A stretch of 64,000 nt of DNA from Oscillospiraceae bacterium. Its GTDB lineage: Bacteria; Bacillota; Clostridia; Oscillospirales; Ruminococcaceae. A program made the translations under genes and the position numbers. Shown piece by piece: positions 52,350-60,241 of the stretch (the stretch's first letter is position 1; every line of letters begins with the position of its first letter). Below the pieces are notes generated by a model. That model ran no database searches. It saw only the letters and a list, made by a program, of their open reading frames with translations, and had not been told where the DNA came from. Location of the stretch: contig JAGZUF010000003.1 of assembly GCA_018380115.1 (NCBI GenBank), positions 62,001 through 126,000 on the forward strand, in the 5' to 3' direction.

Positions 52350-52646
52350 ATGCCAATGCCAGAAATTGTGAAAGTACGTTTCAAAAGCCGTTTCCAGCCG
52401 GGTGAATGGAGCCCACGGGAGTACAGCTATTATGCGGCGGTGCCGCTGAAAGTGGGCGACCTTGTAGTAGTGCCGTCCAAATACGGGGAAAGCGTTGCCA
52501 AGGTATCGCAGGTGCATGTGGATGAGCGCGAAGTGCGAGACTATCTGCATGTGATGCAGACGATTTCCACCCGCCCCATCGGACATGAAGATGACAGCAC
52601 ACGTTCAGGCCATGCCTGCGGAGCGTCCACGCAAATGCGGCTTTGA
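52350..52646 (+). CDS. Small phage protein, unknown
   Basis: A 98-residue protein. The core YYAAVPLKVGDLVVVPSKYGESVAKVSQVHV is a small beta-barrel-like segment similar to the one at the N-terminus of primosomal PriA; the last 25 residues are irregular. AAGGAGG precedes the ATG. Confidence 0.65.
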   Translation: MPMPEIVKVRFKSRFQPGEWSPREYSYYAAVPLKVGDLVVVPSKYGESVAKVSQVHVDEREVRDYLHVMQTISTRPIGHEDDSTRSGHACGASTQMRL

Positions 52647-52674
52647 TATGCCGCCTTGGAAAGGAGAACACACC

Positions 52675-53556
52675 ATGGAGCTTATTGTGAAAAACCCCAC
52701 CACGGCCGCCCCCCTGCCGGCTGTGGAGTGGAACTATCAGGAAATGCGGGCAGAATTGGAAAAAAAGCTGGCCGCCTACAAGGGCGCGGTATATACCGCA
52801 GCACAGATGCCGCAGGCAAAAAAAGACCGCGCAACCCTGAACAAAGTGCGCGACCAGCTGGACACCGCCCGCAAGGAGCTGCGCGCCTACTTTCTGGCCC
52901 CCTACAACGAATTTGAGGCCCAGATGAAAGAGCTGCTGGGACTTGTAGCCGAGGCTGTAGAGGGTATTGACGCACAGGTGAAGGCCGTGGAGCAAAAGGA
53001 AAAGGACGAGAAACAGGAGGCTATCCGCGACATTTATGTCGCATGGGGCAAAGAACTTTGCGAACTGGTGCCGCTGGAAAAAATACAAAACCCGCGCTGG
53101 CTCAACAAAACCTATACCCTCGCCGCCATCGAGGATGATGTAAAGACACAATTTGCGAAGGTGCGGAGCGCGCTGCACTCCATCGAGGGCGCCGTGGAGG
53201 CGGAATACCGCGACACGGTGCGCATGGTATACCTTGAATCTCTGGATTTGGGGCTTGCCCTGCAGAAAAAATCGGAGTTGGCAGAGCAAAAGAAAAAAAT
53301 GGAGCGTGCCGCCGCTGAACGGCAGCTGCAGGCAATGCGGGAAATGGCCGCGGGCGGCCCTGCCCCGGCACCCGCTTCCTCCCCGGCACCCGTGCCCCAG
53401 CCCACGGCACAGCCCGCCCCTGCGGCGGCCCAGACAGAGCCGGAAACCATATGCCTTGACTTTCGGGTGTGGGCAACAAAAGTCCAGTTGCAGGCGCTGA
53501 AAGAATTTCTGCGCAACAACCAAATCAAATACGGCCGCGTGCCAAAGGAGGCTTAA
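52675..53556 (+). CDS. DUF1351-like phage protein
   Basis: A 293-residue protein with long charged helices (residues 15-130 and 190-225), typical of DUF1351 proteins found next to phage recombinases. A Pro/Ala-rich linker (APASSPAPVPQPTAQPAPAA) precedes a C-terminal segment of about 35 residues (CLDFRVWATKVQLQALKEFL) that looks like a separate small domain. AAAGGAG precedes the ATG at 52675. Confidence 0.75.
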   Translation: MELIVKNPTTAAPLPAVEWNYQEMRAELEKKLAAYKGAVYTAAQMPQAKKDRATLNKVRDQLDTARKELRAYFLAPYNEFEAQMKELLGLVAEAVEGIDAQVKAVEQKEKDEKQEAIRDIYVAWGKELCELVPLEKIQNPRWLNKTYTLAAIEDDVKTQFAKVRSALHSIEGAVEAEYRDTVRMVYLESLDLGLALQKKSELAEQKKKMERAAAERQLQAMREMAAGGPAPAPASSPAPVPQPTAQPAPAAAQTEPETICLDFRVWATKVQLQALKEFLRNNQIKYGRVPKEA

Positions 53557-53559
53557 ACT

Positions 53560-54480
53560 ATGGCAGTACAAAATTCTCTTACGCAGCGCAAGCCCACGTT
53601 TACAACATTCCTTTCGGGGGATGCTGTAAAGCGCAAAATCAATACCATCATCGGCGGCAAGGACGGCCAGCTTTTTATTACGGCTATCACCAGCGCCGTG
53701 AGCACCAACCCGGCATTGGCGGAGTGCGACAACTCTACCATACTTTCGGCGGCGCTGCTGGGCGCCAGCCTCAAGCTCTCCCCCTCCCCGCAGCTTGGGC
53801 AATATTACATAGTGCCTTATAACGACAAAAAACGAGGGTGCAAGGTAGCACAATTCCAGCTTGGTTACAAAGGATATATCCAGCTTGCCATTCGCAGCGG
53901 TCAATACAAAAAACTCAATGTGCTGCCCATCAAGCAAGGAGAATTGGTACATTTCGACCCGCTGAACGAGGAAATTGAGGTAAATCTCATCGACGATGAA
54001 TTCGCACGAGAGAACGCCCCCACGGCAGGTTATTATGCCATGTTTGAGTACACAAACGGCTTCAAGAAGGGAATGTACTGGAGCCGCGAAAAGATGATGG
54101 CACATGCAGATAAATACAGCCCTGCATTCAGTGCAGAGAGCTATCAAAAATTACTGGACGGAGAAATTCCCGAAAAGGATATGTGGAAATATTCCTCATT
54201 TTGGTATCGCAACTTTGATGATATGGCATGCAAAACCATGTTGCGCCAGCTGATTAGCCGGTGGGGTGTCATGAGCATAGAGATGCAGCAGGCGCTCTCG
54301 ATAGACGAGCATATCATTACCGAGGATGGCACCGCCGAACCCGCTTTTGTCGAGGATGCGCCGGAGCCCGGCAGCCCTATTGAGGCCACCGGGCAGGAAG
54401 TGCACACAACGCCACCGCCCGTAGAAACACCACCCGCTGAGGCAGAAAACAATATGGCCGATGATTTTTTTCAGGACTAA
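53560..54480 (+). CDS. recT: RecT-family single-strand annealing protein
   Basis: A 306-residue RecT: IIGGKDGQLFITAITSAVSTNPALAECDNSTILSAALLGASLKLSPSPQLGQYYIVPYND and QLGYKGYIQLAIRSGQY are the conserved core; residues 250-306 are a Pro/Glu-rich tail. Anneals resected ends made by the YqaJ exonuclease upstream. Confidence 0.93.
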   Translation: MAVQNSLTQRKPTFTTFLSGDAVKRKINTIIGGKDGQLFITAITSAVSTNPALAECDNSTILSAALLGASLKLSPSPQLGQYYIVPYNDKKRGCKVAQFQLGYKGYIQLAIRSGQYKKLNVLPIKQGELVHFDPLNEEIEVNLIDDEFARENAPTAGYYAMFEYTNGFKKGMYWSREKMMAHADKYSPAFSAESYQKLLDGEIPEKDMWKYSSFWYRNFDDMACKTMLRQLISRWGVMSIEMQQALSIDEHIITEDGTAEPAFVEDAPEPGSPIEATGQEVHTTPPPVETPPAEAENNMADDFFQD

Positions 54481-54495
54481 CGAAAGGAGCTTCCA

Positions 54496-54972
54496 ATGAT
54501 TGAAAAAGACCTTTTTTACGACCAATATGAAAAGCTGCTCGGCATCTGCGACAAGAACAACCTTGTCGCAGATTTCAGCGCCGCGCAATACCCAATCATG
54601 CTTACGGTGCGCCCTGATACCAGCATGGAGGGCCAGATTTCCATGCTGGAAGATGATGTGGGGCACAACAACCGTGATTCTCGCATTCGCTTTGTCTTTG
54701 TGGATGGGCGCCTTGTAGTAAAGGTTTCCGATAATTTTACACTGACGGACACCCTGCTGAACAAGCTTAAAAACATTGCAAAAAAGCTGTATGTACAGCA
54801 CCTTGCAGCCTTTTTCCGCGAGGCAAAGGAACGCTCCAAATTTGTGGAAACTGATGCGGAAATACAGACTCCGGACGTGCCTGGAACATCGGACGAAACG
54901 GAAATCATTGACGCGCTGTTCTCGGCTGACGATGAGGTGGACACAGACGGCGCAAGCATCGAAGAGAGCTGA
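54496..54972 (+). CDS. Phage protein of unknown function downstream of recT
   Basis: A 158-residue protein. The first 115 residues alternate strands and helices (YPIMLTVRPDTSMEGQISML, IRFVFVDGRLVVKVSDNF); the end is acidic and probably disordered (EIIDALFSADDEVDTDG). GAAAGGAG precedes it. No family recognised. Confidence 0.6.
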   Translation: MIEKDLFYDQYEKLLGICDKNNLVADFSAAQYPIMLTVRPDTSMEGQISMLEDDVGHNNRDSRIRFVFVDGRLVVKVSDNFTLTDTLLNKLKNIAKKLYVQHLAAFFREAKERSKFVETDAEIQTPDVPGTSDETEIIDALFSADDEVDTDGASIEES

Positions 54973-54989
54973 ACGGGAGGGCGCTCATT

Positions 54990-55685
54990 ATGGCAGACGG
55001 AAAGCCATCCATTTTAATTTATCGCGACACGCTGCGGCTATTGCTTAACAGCTTCGGCCCCGAGGATTTTTATGCCATCATGGGCGCCCTTTCCGCACAT
55101 GCCGAAGGGAAAAGAGTGCAAAAGCCTCAAAACCCCGCCGCAGAATTTGCCTATAACATGATTGCCCAGCAGCATGACCGTGACAGCGCCGCCTACGCGG
55201 AAAAGAGCAAAAAGCGTTCGGCGGCGGCCCGTAAACGCTGGGAAGCCAGTGGAAAAGTCGTTGAAAATGCGGAGCCTTGTGGACAACCCGTTGAAAACCA
55301 CATGCAAAAGCATGCAAAAAATGCAAATGCAGATTTTGCACCTACGGATACGGTAACGGTTACGGATACGGTAACGGTTACGGATACGGTAACGGATATA
55401 GAAGACGATATTAACATATCGTCTTCTTCTGGCAAAGACGACGAAAGGCCGGTTGATGAAAAGCCCACGGAAAAGATTTACCGCACCTATCAGGAGCTTA
55501 TCGGCAAATTTAACGATGAGGTGAAATACGGCCTGCTGGAAGCCTACGGGGCATTGGGATTTGACGGCACGATGAACGCCATTATGCGTGCATACGAAAA
55601 CGGTGGCACAACCTGGAAGTATGTGCAGCGATGTATCAACAGCCAGCGGGAGGACCCCGGATGGCGTCCGGGAAGGATGAGATGA
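54990..55685 (+). CDS. DUF6291-like phage replication protein
   Basis: A 231-residue protein. Residues 1-90 (SILIYRDTLRLLLNSFGPEDFYAIMGALSAHAEG...KRSAAARKRWE) match the DUF6291-type N-terminus; residues 115-140 are a Thr/Val/Asp repeat from an 18-bp DNA repeat; the C-terminus (EAYGALGFDGTMNAIMRAYENGGTTWKYVQRCINS) resembles the DnaD/DnaB-2 domain. Probably part of phage replication initiation. Confidence 0.7.
   Translation: MADGKPSILIYRDTLRLLLNSFGPEDFYAIMGALSAHAEGKRVQKPQNPAAEFAYNMIAQQHDRDSAAYAEKSKKRSAAARKRWEASGKVVENAEPCGQPVENHMQKHAKNANADFAPTDTVTVTDTVTVTDTVTDIEDDINISSSSGKDDERPVDEKPTEKIYRTYQELIGKFNDEVKYGLLEAYGALGFDGTMNAIMRAYENGGTTWKYVQRCINSQREDPGWRPGRMR
55346..55398. repeat. 18-bp tandem repeat inside the DUF6291-like gene
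   Basis: GGATACGGTAACGGTTAC occurs nearly three times head to tail, itself built of 6-bp near-repeats. It encodes the (D/V)TVT repeats of a linker, and its 18-bp unit keeps the frame when copies are gained or lost. Confidence 0.85.
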
Positions 55686-55882
55686 TGGATTATCAATTCG
55701 ACCGAGAGTTACAAGCGGAAATGAACAGACTGCTGCTGCGTGTGCACCGGGGAACACCCAGCCCGCAGCAGGAGCTTGGAAAGGACGATGAAAATGCCGA
55801 TAAAAAATTACACCACCGTTGTGAGCGCCTACGAATCGCTGGGGCAGATTCAGGGCATGCTGGCCGCCCACGGGGCGAATAA
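55682..55882 (+). CDS. Possible small phage ORF
   Basis: A 66-codon frame whose ATG overlaps the preceding stop (ATGATG). The first 35 residues (MMDYQFDRELQAEMNRLLL) look coding; the last 31 overlap the next gene by 95 bp and are Arg-rich, so the true gene may be shorter or absent. Confidence 0.35.
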   Translation: MMDYQFDRELQAEMNRLLLRVHRGTPSPQQELGKDDENADKKLHHRCERLRIAGADSGHAGRPRGE

Positions 55883-56222
55883 AATCCTTGTGGAGTATGA
55901 TGCCGGGGCCCCGGTGGGCGTCATGTTTTCACTTGTTGTTGATGGTCAAACGCAGGGCTTTTTGCTGCCGGCCAATGTTGATGGCGTCATGGCCGCTTTC
56001 CAGCGCCAAAAGGTCAAGGCCGATCGCGAGCAGGCCGAGCGTACGGCGTGGCGCAATATCCGAGACTGGGTAGCCGCACAAATGGCCTTTATTGAGAGCG
56101 GCGGCGCCGAGCTTGCGGAGACGTTCCTGCCCTACCTCACAGACGGCAAAGGCCGCACGTTGTATCAGGCGTTTAAGTGCGGGCAGCTGCTGCTTGGCGA
56201 CGGCGGGGGGTGTCAAGCATGA
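55788..56222 (+). CDS. Phage protein of unknown function
   Basis: A 144-residue protein. Residues 5-75 (YTTVVSAYESLGQIQGMLAAHGANKILVEYDAGAPVGVMFSLVVDGQTQGFLLP) form an alpha/beta domain seen in several phage early regions; residues 80-144 are helical. AAAGGACG precedes the ATG. Its stop overlaps the rusA start (ATGA). Confidence 0.65.
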   Translation: MKMPIKNYTTVVSAYESLGQIQGMLAAHGANKILVEYDAGAPVGVMFSLVVDGQTQGFLLPANVDGVMAAFQRQKVKADREQAERTAWRNIRDWVAAQMAFIESGGAELAETFLPYLTDGKGRTLYQAFKCGQLLLGDGGGCQA

Positions 56223-56674
56223 GCTGGTATATTTTTTCCGTACCGGGAAAGCCGCAGGGCAAGGGCCGCCCGCGGGCAAGCGTTGTGGCAGGGCATGCCC
56301 ACCTGCACACCCCTGCAGCCACTCAGCTTTACGAAAACTGGATACGGCAATGCTGGCTCGAAAGGTTTCAAGGCGTCCGCCTTTCCGGCCCCGTAAAAAT
56401 ACAGGGCGTAGCCTTTTTTGAGGTGCCGAAAAGCTACTCCAAAAACAAAAGGCTGCTATGCGCGCAGAATGTCACCCCGCCGACCTGCAAGCCCGATTGG
56501 GACAACATCGGCAAGGCATTGTGCGACGCGCTGAACGGCATCGCCTACGGCGACGATGCCAGTATATACGATGCACACATCGTCAAACGCTGGGGCTCCC
56601 CTGCCCGGCTGGTAGTATGCATCACGGGCGAGGACGCCCCAAGAGAAGAACAAGTGAGGGAGAGCAAAAAGTGA
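56219..56674 (+). CDS. rusA: RusA-family Holliday junction resolvase
   Basis: A 151-residue endonuclease of the RusA family. PGKPQGKGRPRA at the start and CKPDWDNIGKALCDALNGIAYGDDASIYDAHIVKRW carry the catalytic Asp residues and basic Lys/Arg. Resolves branched phage DNA before packaging. Coupled to its neighbours by overlaps. Confidence 0.92.
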   Translation: MSWYIFSVPGKPQGKGRPRASVVAGHAHLHTPAATQLYENWIRQCWLERFQGVRLSGPVKIQGVAFFEVPKSYSKNKRLLCAQNVTPPTCKPDWDNIGKALCDALNGIAYGDDASIYDAHIVKRWGSPARLVVCITGEDAPREEQVRESKK

Positions 56675-56982
56675 AAGTTGGCGATTTTGTACATATCACC
56701 CGGAAAGAAAACGGGGCAAAAAGCAGGATGGATCCAGAGGATGTCGCGCTGATGCAGGCCCGCATCCCCCACACCGGCATCGTTGTGTATATCCATCCGG
56801 TTGGGCATTGGGCCACCGTATTGTGCATGTCTGACAGCGGAAAGGCTCTATACTGTGAGACATTCCGGGCAAAAGAACTGAATGTGATGCGGCCGCCGAA
56901 AGATGGGCGTGCGATGAAGGAGGTGCTGGCATGGAACGCAAAAGGCTATGGATCAATTCCCCTGCCGACCGAGACGCAGTAA
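56671..56982 (+). CDS. Small phage protein, unknown
   Basis: A 103-residue protein starting at GTG 56671, which overlaps the rusA stop; GAGGGAGAG lies upstream. It looks like a small beta-barrel (VGDFVHITRKENG...TGIVVYIHPVGHWATVLCM). Overlaps the next gene by 52 bp. Confidence 0.65.
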   Translation: MKVGDFVHITRKENGAKSRMDPEDVALMQARIPHTGIVVYIHPVGHWATVLCMSDSGKALYCETFRAKELNVMRPPKDGRAMKEVLAWNAKGYGSIPLPTETQ

Positions 56983-57098
56983 CCGTCATCCTTGTGCGGA
57001 ACGGGTATACAGTGCGCCAGGGGCGCGACAATCGCCCCGGAAGCAAAACTGCCAAGGCATCCTATGTTGAATACTGGCAGGAGGCGCCCGGCGAATGA
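56931..57098 (+). CDS. Small phage protein, unknown
   Basis: A 55-residue protein (MERKRLWINSPADRDAVTVI) with a perfect AAGGAGGT site 8 nt upstream. The VILVRNGYTVRQGRD pattern and the length are common for short phage ORFs between rusA and the late activator. Confidence 0.65.
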   Translation: MERKRLWINSPADRDAVTVILVRNGYTVRQGRDNRPGSKTAKASYVEYWQEAPGE

Positions 57099-57169
57099 GT
57101 GCTTTGGTGCTTATCCTCGGGCTGGCGGTGGTGGCCGCTATCGCCTGCTGGGTATCCGGCAGGCCGTGA
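57095..57169 (+). CDS. 24-residue phage membrane peptide
   Basis: ATG overlaps the preceding stop (ATGA). The peptide is one hydrophobic helix (MSALVLILGLAVVAAIACWV) with a short polar end. Translation by coupling is plausible. The 130 bases after it hold only a weak hairpin (ATCCCGTTC/GAACGAGAT, about 57258-57286). Confidence 0.45.
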   Translation: MSALVLILGLAVVAAIACWVSGRP

Positions 57170-57299
57170 AAGGAGTAATCGAATCTTATGGAATTTGTTT
57201 AGAAGTTGAAATCAACATCTTACAGGAACTGAAAGATGTGAGATAGTTAAAAACAAAAATCCCGTTCCCAAAAGGATAGAACGAGATAAATAAACATTA

Positions 57300-57743
57300 T
57301 TACTTTTTAGAAAGAAGCTTGGCCATCTCAACAAACAAAATATAGAGCTTATTCATTTCTTCAGAATTTAAATTTTCCGCAATTTTTAATGAAAACTCTC
57401 CGTTGTCCCCCTTAAAAGCGAGATGGATTTCTGGAGATATCTCTATTGACGAACATCGATTGCTTTTATCCACTTTTTCTTTGATAAACCGTACAATTTG
57501 AGGTATCTTATTCTTTAGGGATTCCACAATAAGGCCGGCTGAGACAGAAACAAATAATTCCTTAGCAATCCATATAATTACATCTGGAGATATCGGACCT
57601 CCTATTTCATCAGGAAGAGCCGTTACACGGATTCCACCTTGAGATAGCTGATTGAGTTCTTCAAGGGTTGGTTGAATCTCGCGAAATTCCATACAGTCTA
57701 TAGTAATAGCCTCCGAAGAAATTCCAAATTTATGAGAACGCAT
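57300..57743 (-). CDS. AT-rich reverse-strand cargo (moron) gene, unknown
   Basis: A 147-residue protein on the strand opposite to the flanking phage genes, with clearly lower GC. It is cytoplasmic, with a hydrophobic helix near residues 53-75 (DVIIWIAKELFVSVSAGLIVESL) followed by a basic helix and a C-terminal strand/helix region. AAAGGATG lies upstream of the ATG and AT-rich DNA (57744-57840) provides a promoter region. No family recognised; morons in this position often act in the lysogen. Confidence 0.65.
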   Translation of the reverse strand: MRSHKFGISSEAITIDCMEFREIQPTLEELNQLSQGGIRVTALPDEIGGPISPDVIIWIAKELFVSVSAGLIVESLKNKIPQIVRFIKEKVDKSNRCSSIEISPEIHLAFKGDNGEFSLKIAENLNSEEMNKLYILFVEMAKLLSKK

Positions 57744-57880
57744 TTTCTTTTCATCCTTTCTTCTCTACATTTTTCAAGTTTATGATATCACTTGATTATA
57801 AAAAAGTCGATAAATATTGTAGTAAGGTATAGAAAACGTTAAACAGCAATTCAAATAGGACCTCACAAGGAGAACACCGC

Positions 57881-58312
57881 ATGAACCGTGAATGGCTGGA
57901 AAATTACATAGCGATGGCCCGCGAATGTGAGCACCGGCAGGAACGGCTTGCCCGCATGAAAAGCGCCGAAGTGCTTCCCCCGCTGCGAGCCGGAAACGAT
58001 GGGAGCCAGCACACGGGAAGTTCAGGTGAGCATATGGCGCGCAGCGTTGAAAAGCGCCTTGAATACGAGGAACAGATAGCCCCTATCCTCGCAGAAAACA
58101 GGCGGAGGATGCGAGCAGTTGAACATGCTGTCTGCACCCTGCCGCCGCGCGAAAGAGATATTCTCCGCATGCGGTATATGGACAGCGACACATTGCGCCC
58201 CCTACCGTGGCGGGATATTGCAACAAAGCTGTTTGGCACAGACGAAAAGCGTCATATTGACGCCGCATTGCGAATACACCGGGCAGCTCTCGCCCACTAT
58301 CTCACAAAATAA
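57881..58312 (+). CDS. Sigma-like phage late-gene activator
   Basis: A 143-residue protein. The C-terminal half resembles sigma region 4 of ArpU/DUF1492-type phage regulators: VCTLPPRERDILRMRYMDS, LPWRDIATKLFG and HIDAALRIHRAALAHYL. AAGGAG precedes the ATG. Its place just before the packaging genes suggests it activates late transcription. Confidence 0.75.
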   Translation: MNREWLENYIAMARECEHRQERLARMKSAEVLPPLRAGNDGSQHTGSSGEHMARSVEKRLEYEEQIAPILAENRRRMRAVEHAVCTLPPRERDILRMRYMDSDTLRPLPWRDIATKLFGTDEKRHIDAALRIHRAALAHYLTK

Positions 58313-58318
58313 AAACAG

Positions 58319-58358
58319 TAAATGAGGTATTTTGAGGGTAAATGAGGTAGATTGAGGG
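58319..58358 (+). repeat. Two 20-bp direct repeats before the packaging genes
   Basis: TAAATGAGGTATTTTGAGGG (58319-58338) and TAAATGAGGTAGATTGAGGG (58339-58358) are exactly head to tail and differ at two positions; a TTGA.TG remnant of a third follows. The site may bind the late activator or the small terminase. Confidence 0.7.
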
Positions 58359-58490
58359 TTGATTGCTGTGATATTCTTAGAGCGTCGACGAGGGTACGCC
58401 AGCATGCAGAGGACGTTCTCCCCTTTGCTTCCCATCGACATCCTTTCACACCGCGCCGGCATGCCGCGGCCAGTAGTATGCCAAAAACAA

Positions 58491-58514
58491 AACCGCCCAT
58501 CGGGCGGTTTTTTA
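58491..58514 (+). terminator. Terminator before the ParB-methyltransferase gene
   Basis: AACCGCCC, ATC, GGGCGGTT then T-run. It lies 24 bp before the next start, so it separates early from late transcription or acts as an antitermination site. Confidence 0.8.
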
Positions 58515-58537
58515 TTTGCAGAAAGGAGCCCCGAAAC

Positions 58538-59830
58538 ATGGAAAAAGAAAAGAAAATCATATTGCGGGCGCTTCCAGAGATAAAGCCGTATCCTCATAAT
58601 CCTCGCATCAATGATGCCGCCGTGCATAAGGTTGCGGAAAGCATCCGGCAGTTTGGATTTCGGCAACCTATCATCGTGGACGCTGACGGCGTAATTATTG
58701 CCGGCCACACCCGATACAAAGCCGCGCAGTTCCTACGCCTGAAAGTTGCGCCTGTCATTGTGGCGGATGATTTGACGCCCAAACAGGCCAAGGCATACCG
58801 CCTTGCCGACAACAAAACAGCCGAGTTCTCGCTGTGGGACGATTTGCGGCTTGCCACAGAGTTACGAGATTTATCGGCCTGCACGGAAATAGACTTGCGC
58901 AGCGTGGGCTTTGATACAGAGCCTGCCGCGCAAAAAAGCAAACGGACAACCGGCATCATGGCAGAGACGTTCGGCATCCCGCCTTTCTCGATTTTGGATA
59001 CGACTGGAAAACAGTGGGCTGCTCGAAAAAAAGAATGGCTGGCTTTGGGCATCCGCAGCGAGGAAAGCCGCGATGATATTCGTACTTACAGCTTAAATGT
59101 CAAATATGCAGCCAACTGCAAAAACACAGTATCCATTTTTGACCCTGTTCTGTGCGAAGTTATGTATCGGTGGTTTGGTATTCCGGGCGGAAAAATATTT
59201 GACCCTTTCGCCGGGGGCTCGGTACGAGGTGTGGTTGCCGCCGCACTCGGATATGAGTATACCGGCATAGACCTCCGGCGCGAGCAGGTAGAGGCAAACA
59301 AGCAAAACGCTGAGGATATCGGTGTATCCCCCACATGGATATGCGAGGACAGCCGCAATATGGACAGGCATATTCCAGACGAGAGTCAGGACATGCTTTT
59401 CACCTGCCCGCCTTATGCAGATTTAGAGGTTTACAGCAACAACCCTGCCGATCTCTCAAACAAGACATACCCTGTCTTTTTGGAACTCTATCAGGACATC
59501 ATGCAAAAGGCGGTTTCAAAGCTGAAGCAAAACCGCTTTGCGGTTGTTGTGGTAGGCGAGGTGCGCGGGAAAGACGGCAGTTATTATAACTTTGTCGGGG
59601 ATACAATCCGCACATTCATTGCCTCGGGTATGCGTTACTACAACGAGATTATTCTGGCTACTGCCATTGGCACATTACCCATTCGCGCGGGGCACGCCAT
59701 GGCCGTGAATCGCAAAATCGGAAAGCGCCATCAAAATGTGCTTGTGTTCTATAAGGGCGAACCCAAGGCTATTCAGGATAATTTCCCGCGCATCGCTTTG
59801 GAGGATGATGCCAAAAAGGCGGTGGCGTAA
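58538..59830 (+). CDS. ParB-like domain fused to a DNA methyltransferase
   Basis: A 430-residue protein. Residues 10-110 are a ParB/Srx-type nuclease-like domain (IKPYPHNPRINDAAVHKVAESIRQFGFRQPIIVDADGVIIAGHTRYKAA). The C-terminal part is an amino-methyltransferase with the SAM motif FDPFAGGSVRGVVAAALG and the catalytic motif IV TCPPYADLE. Such fusions next to terminase genes are common in phages and probably modify phage DNA before packaging. AAAGGAG precedes the ATG at 58538. Confidence 0.88.
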   Translation: MEKEKKIILRALPEIKPYPHNPRINDAAVHKVAESIRQFGFRQPIIVDADGVIIAGHTRYKAAQFLRLKVAPVIVADDLTPKQAKAYRLADNKTAEFSLWDDLRLATELRDLSACTEIDLRSVGFDTEPAAQKSKRTTGIMAETFGIPPFSILDTTGKQWAARKKEWLALGIRSEESRDDIRTYSLNVKYAANCKNTVSIFDPVLCEVMYRWFGIPGGKIFDPFAGGSVRGVVAAALGYEYTGIDLRREQVEANKQNAEDIGVSPTWICEDSRNMDRHIPDESQDMLFTCPPYADLEVYSNNPADLSNKTYPVFLELYQDIMQKAVSKLKQNRFAVVVVGEVRGKDGSYYNFVGDTIRTFIASGMRYYNEIILATAIGTLPIRAGHAMAVNRKIGKRHQNVLVFYKGEPKAIQDNFPRIALEDDAKKAVA

Positions 59831-60241
59831 ATGGCCCGCCCAAGAATCAAAATCGACCAGGCCAGCTTTGAAAAATTGTGCTCTTTGCAATGCACGCTTG
59901 CCGAGATTGCCGTGTTTTTCGGTTGTTCAGAAGATACAATAGAGCGTTGGTGCAAACGCATATATCACAGCGGTTTTGCGGAGGTTTTTGCCCAAAAGCG
60001 AAACTTGGGCAAAATCGCCCTGCGCCGTTCGCAGTTTCGGCTTGCCGAAAAAAATGCAACCATGGCTATTTTCCTTGGAAAACAATATCTTGGGCAGCGC
60101 GAAGAAGTTACCAGCGACGACATCAGAGACGATGGTTTTCTGGACGCCTTGCAAGAAAAGGCATCGGATTTGTGGGCAGAAGGCGTGGATGATTATGACT
60201 TTGTAATGCCGGAGGCAGAGGAAAATGAATCAGGTCTTTAA
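59831..60241 (+). CDS. Terminase small subunit-like protein
   Basis: A 136-residue protein with an N-terminal helix-turn-helix (CTLAEIAVFFGCSEDTIERWCKRI), a central helix and an acidic tail (EEVTSDDIRDDGFLDAL). It starts one base after the methyltransferase stop and overlaps the large terminase, which fits DNA recognition for packaging. Confidence 0.75.
   Translation: MARPRIKIDQASFEKLCSLQCTLAEIAVFFGCSEDTIERWCKRIYHSGFAEVFAQKRNLGKIALRRSQFRLAEKNATMAIFLGKQYLGQREEVTSDDIRDDGFLDALQEKASDLWAEGVDDYDFVMPEAEENESGL

Noticed and set aside
57188..57202. Short ORF after AAAGGAG near 57170
   Set aside because: The ATG is followed by a stop after four codons.
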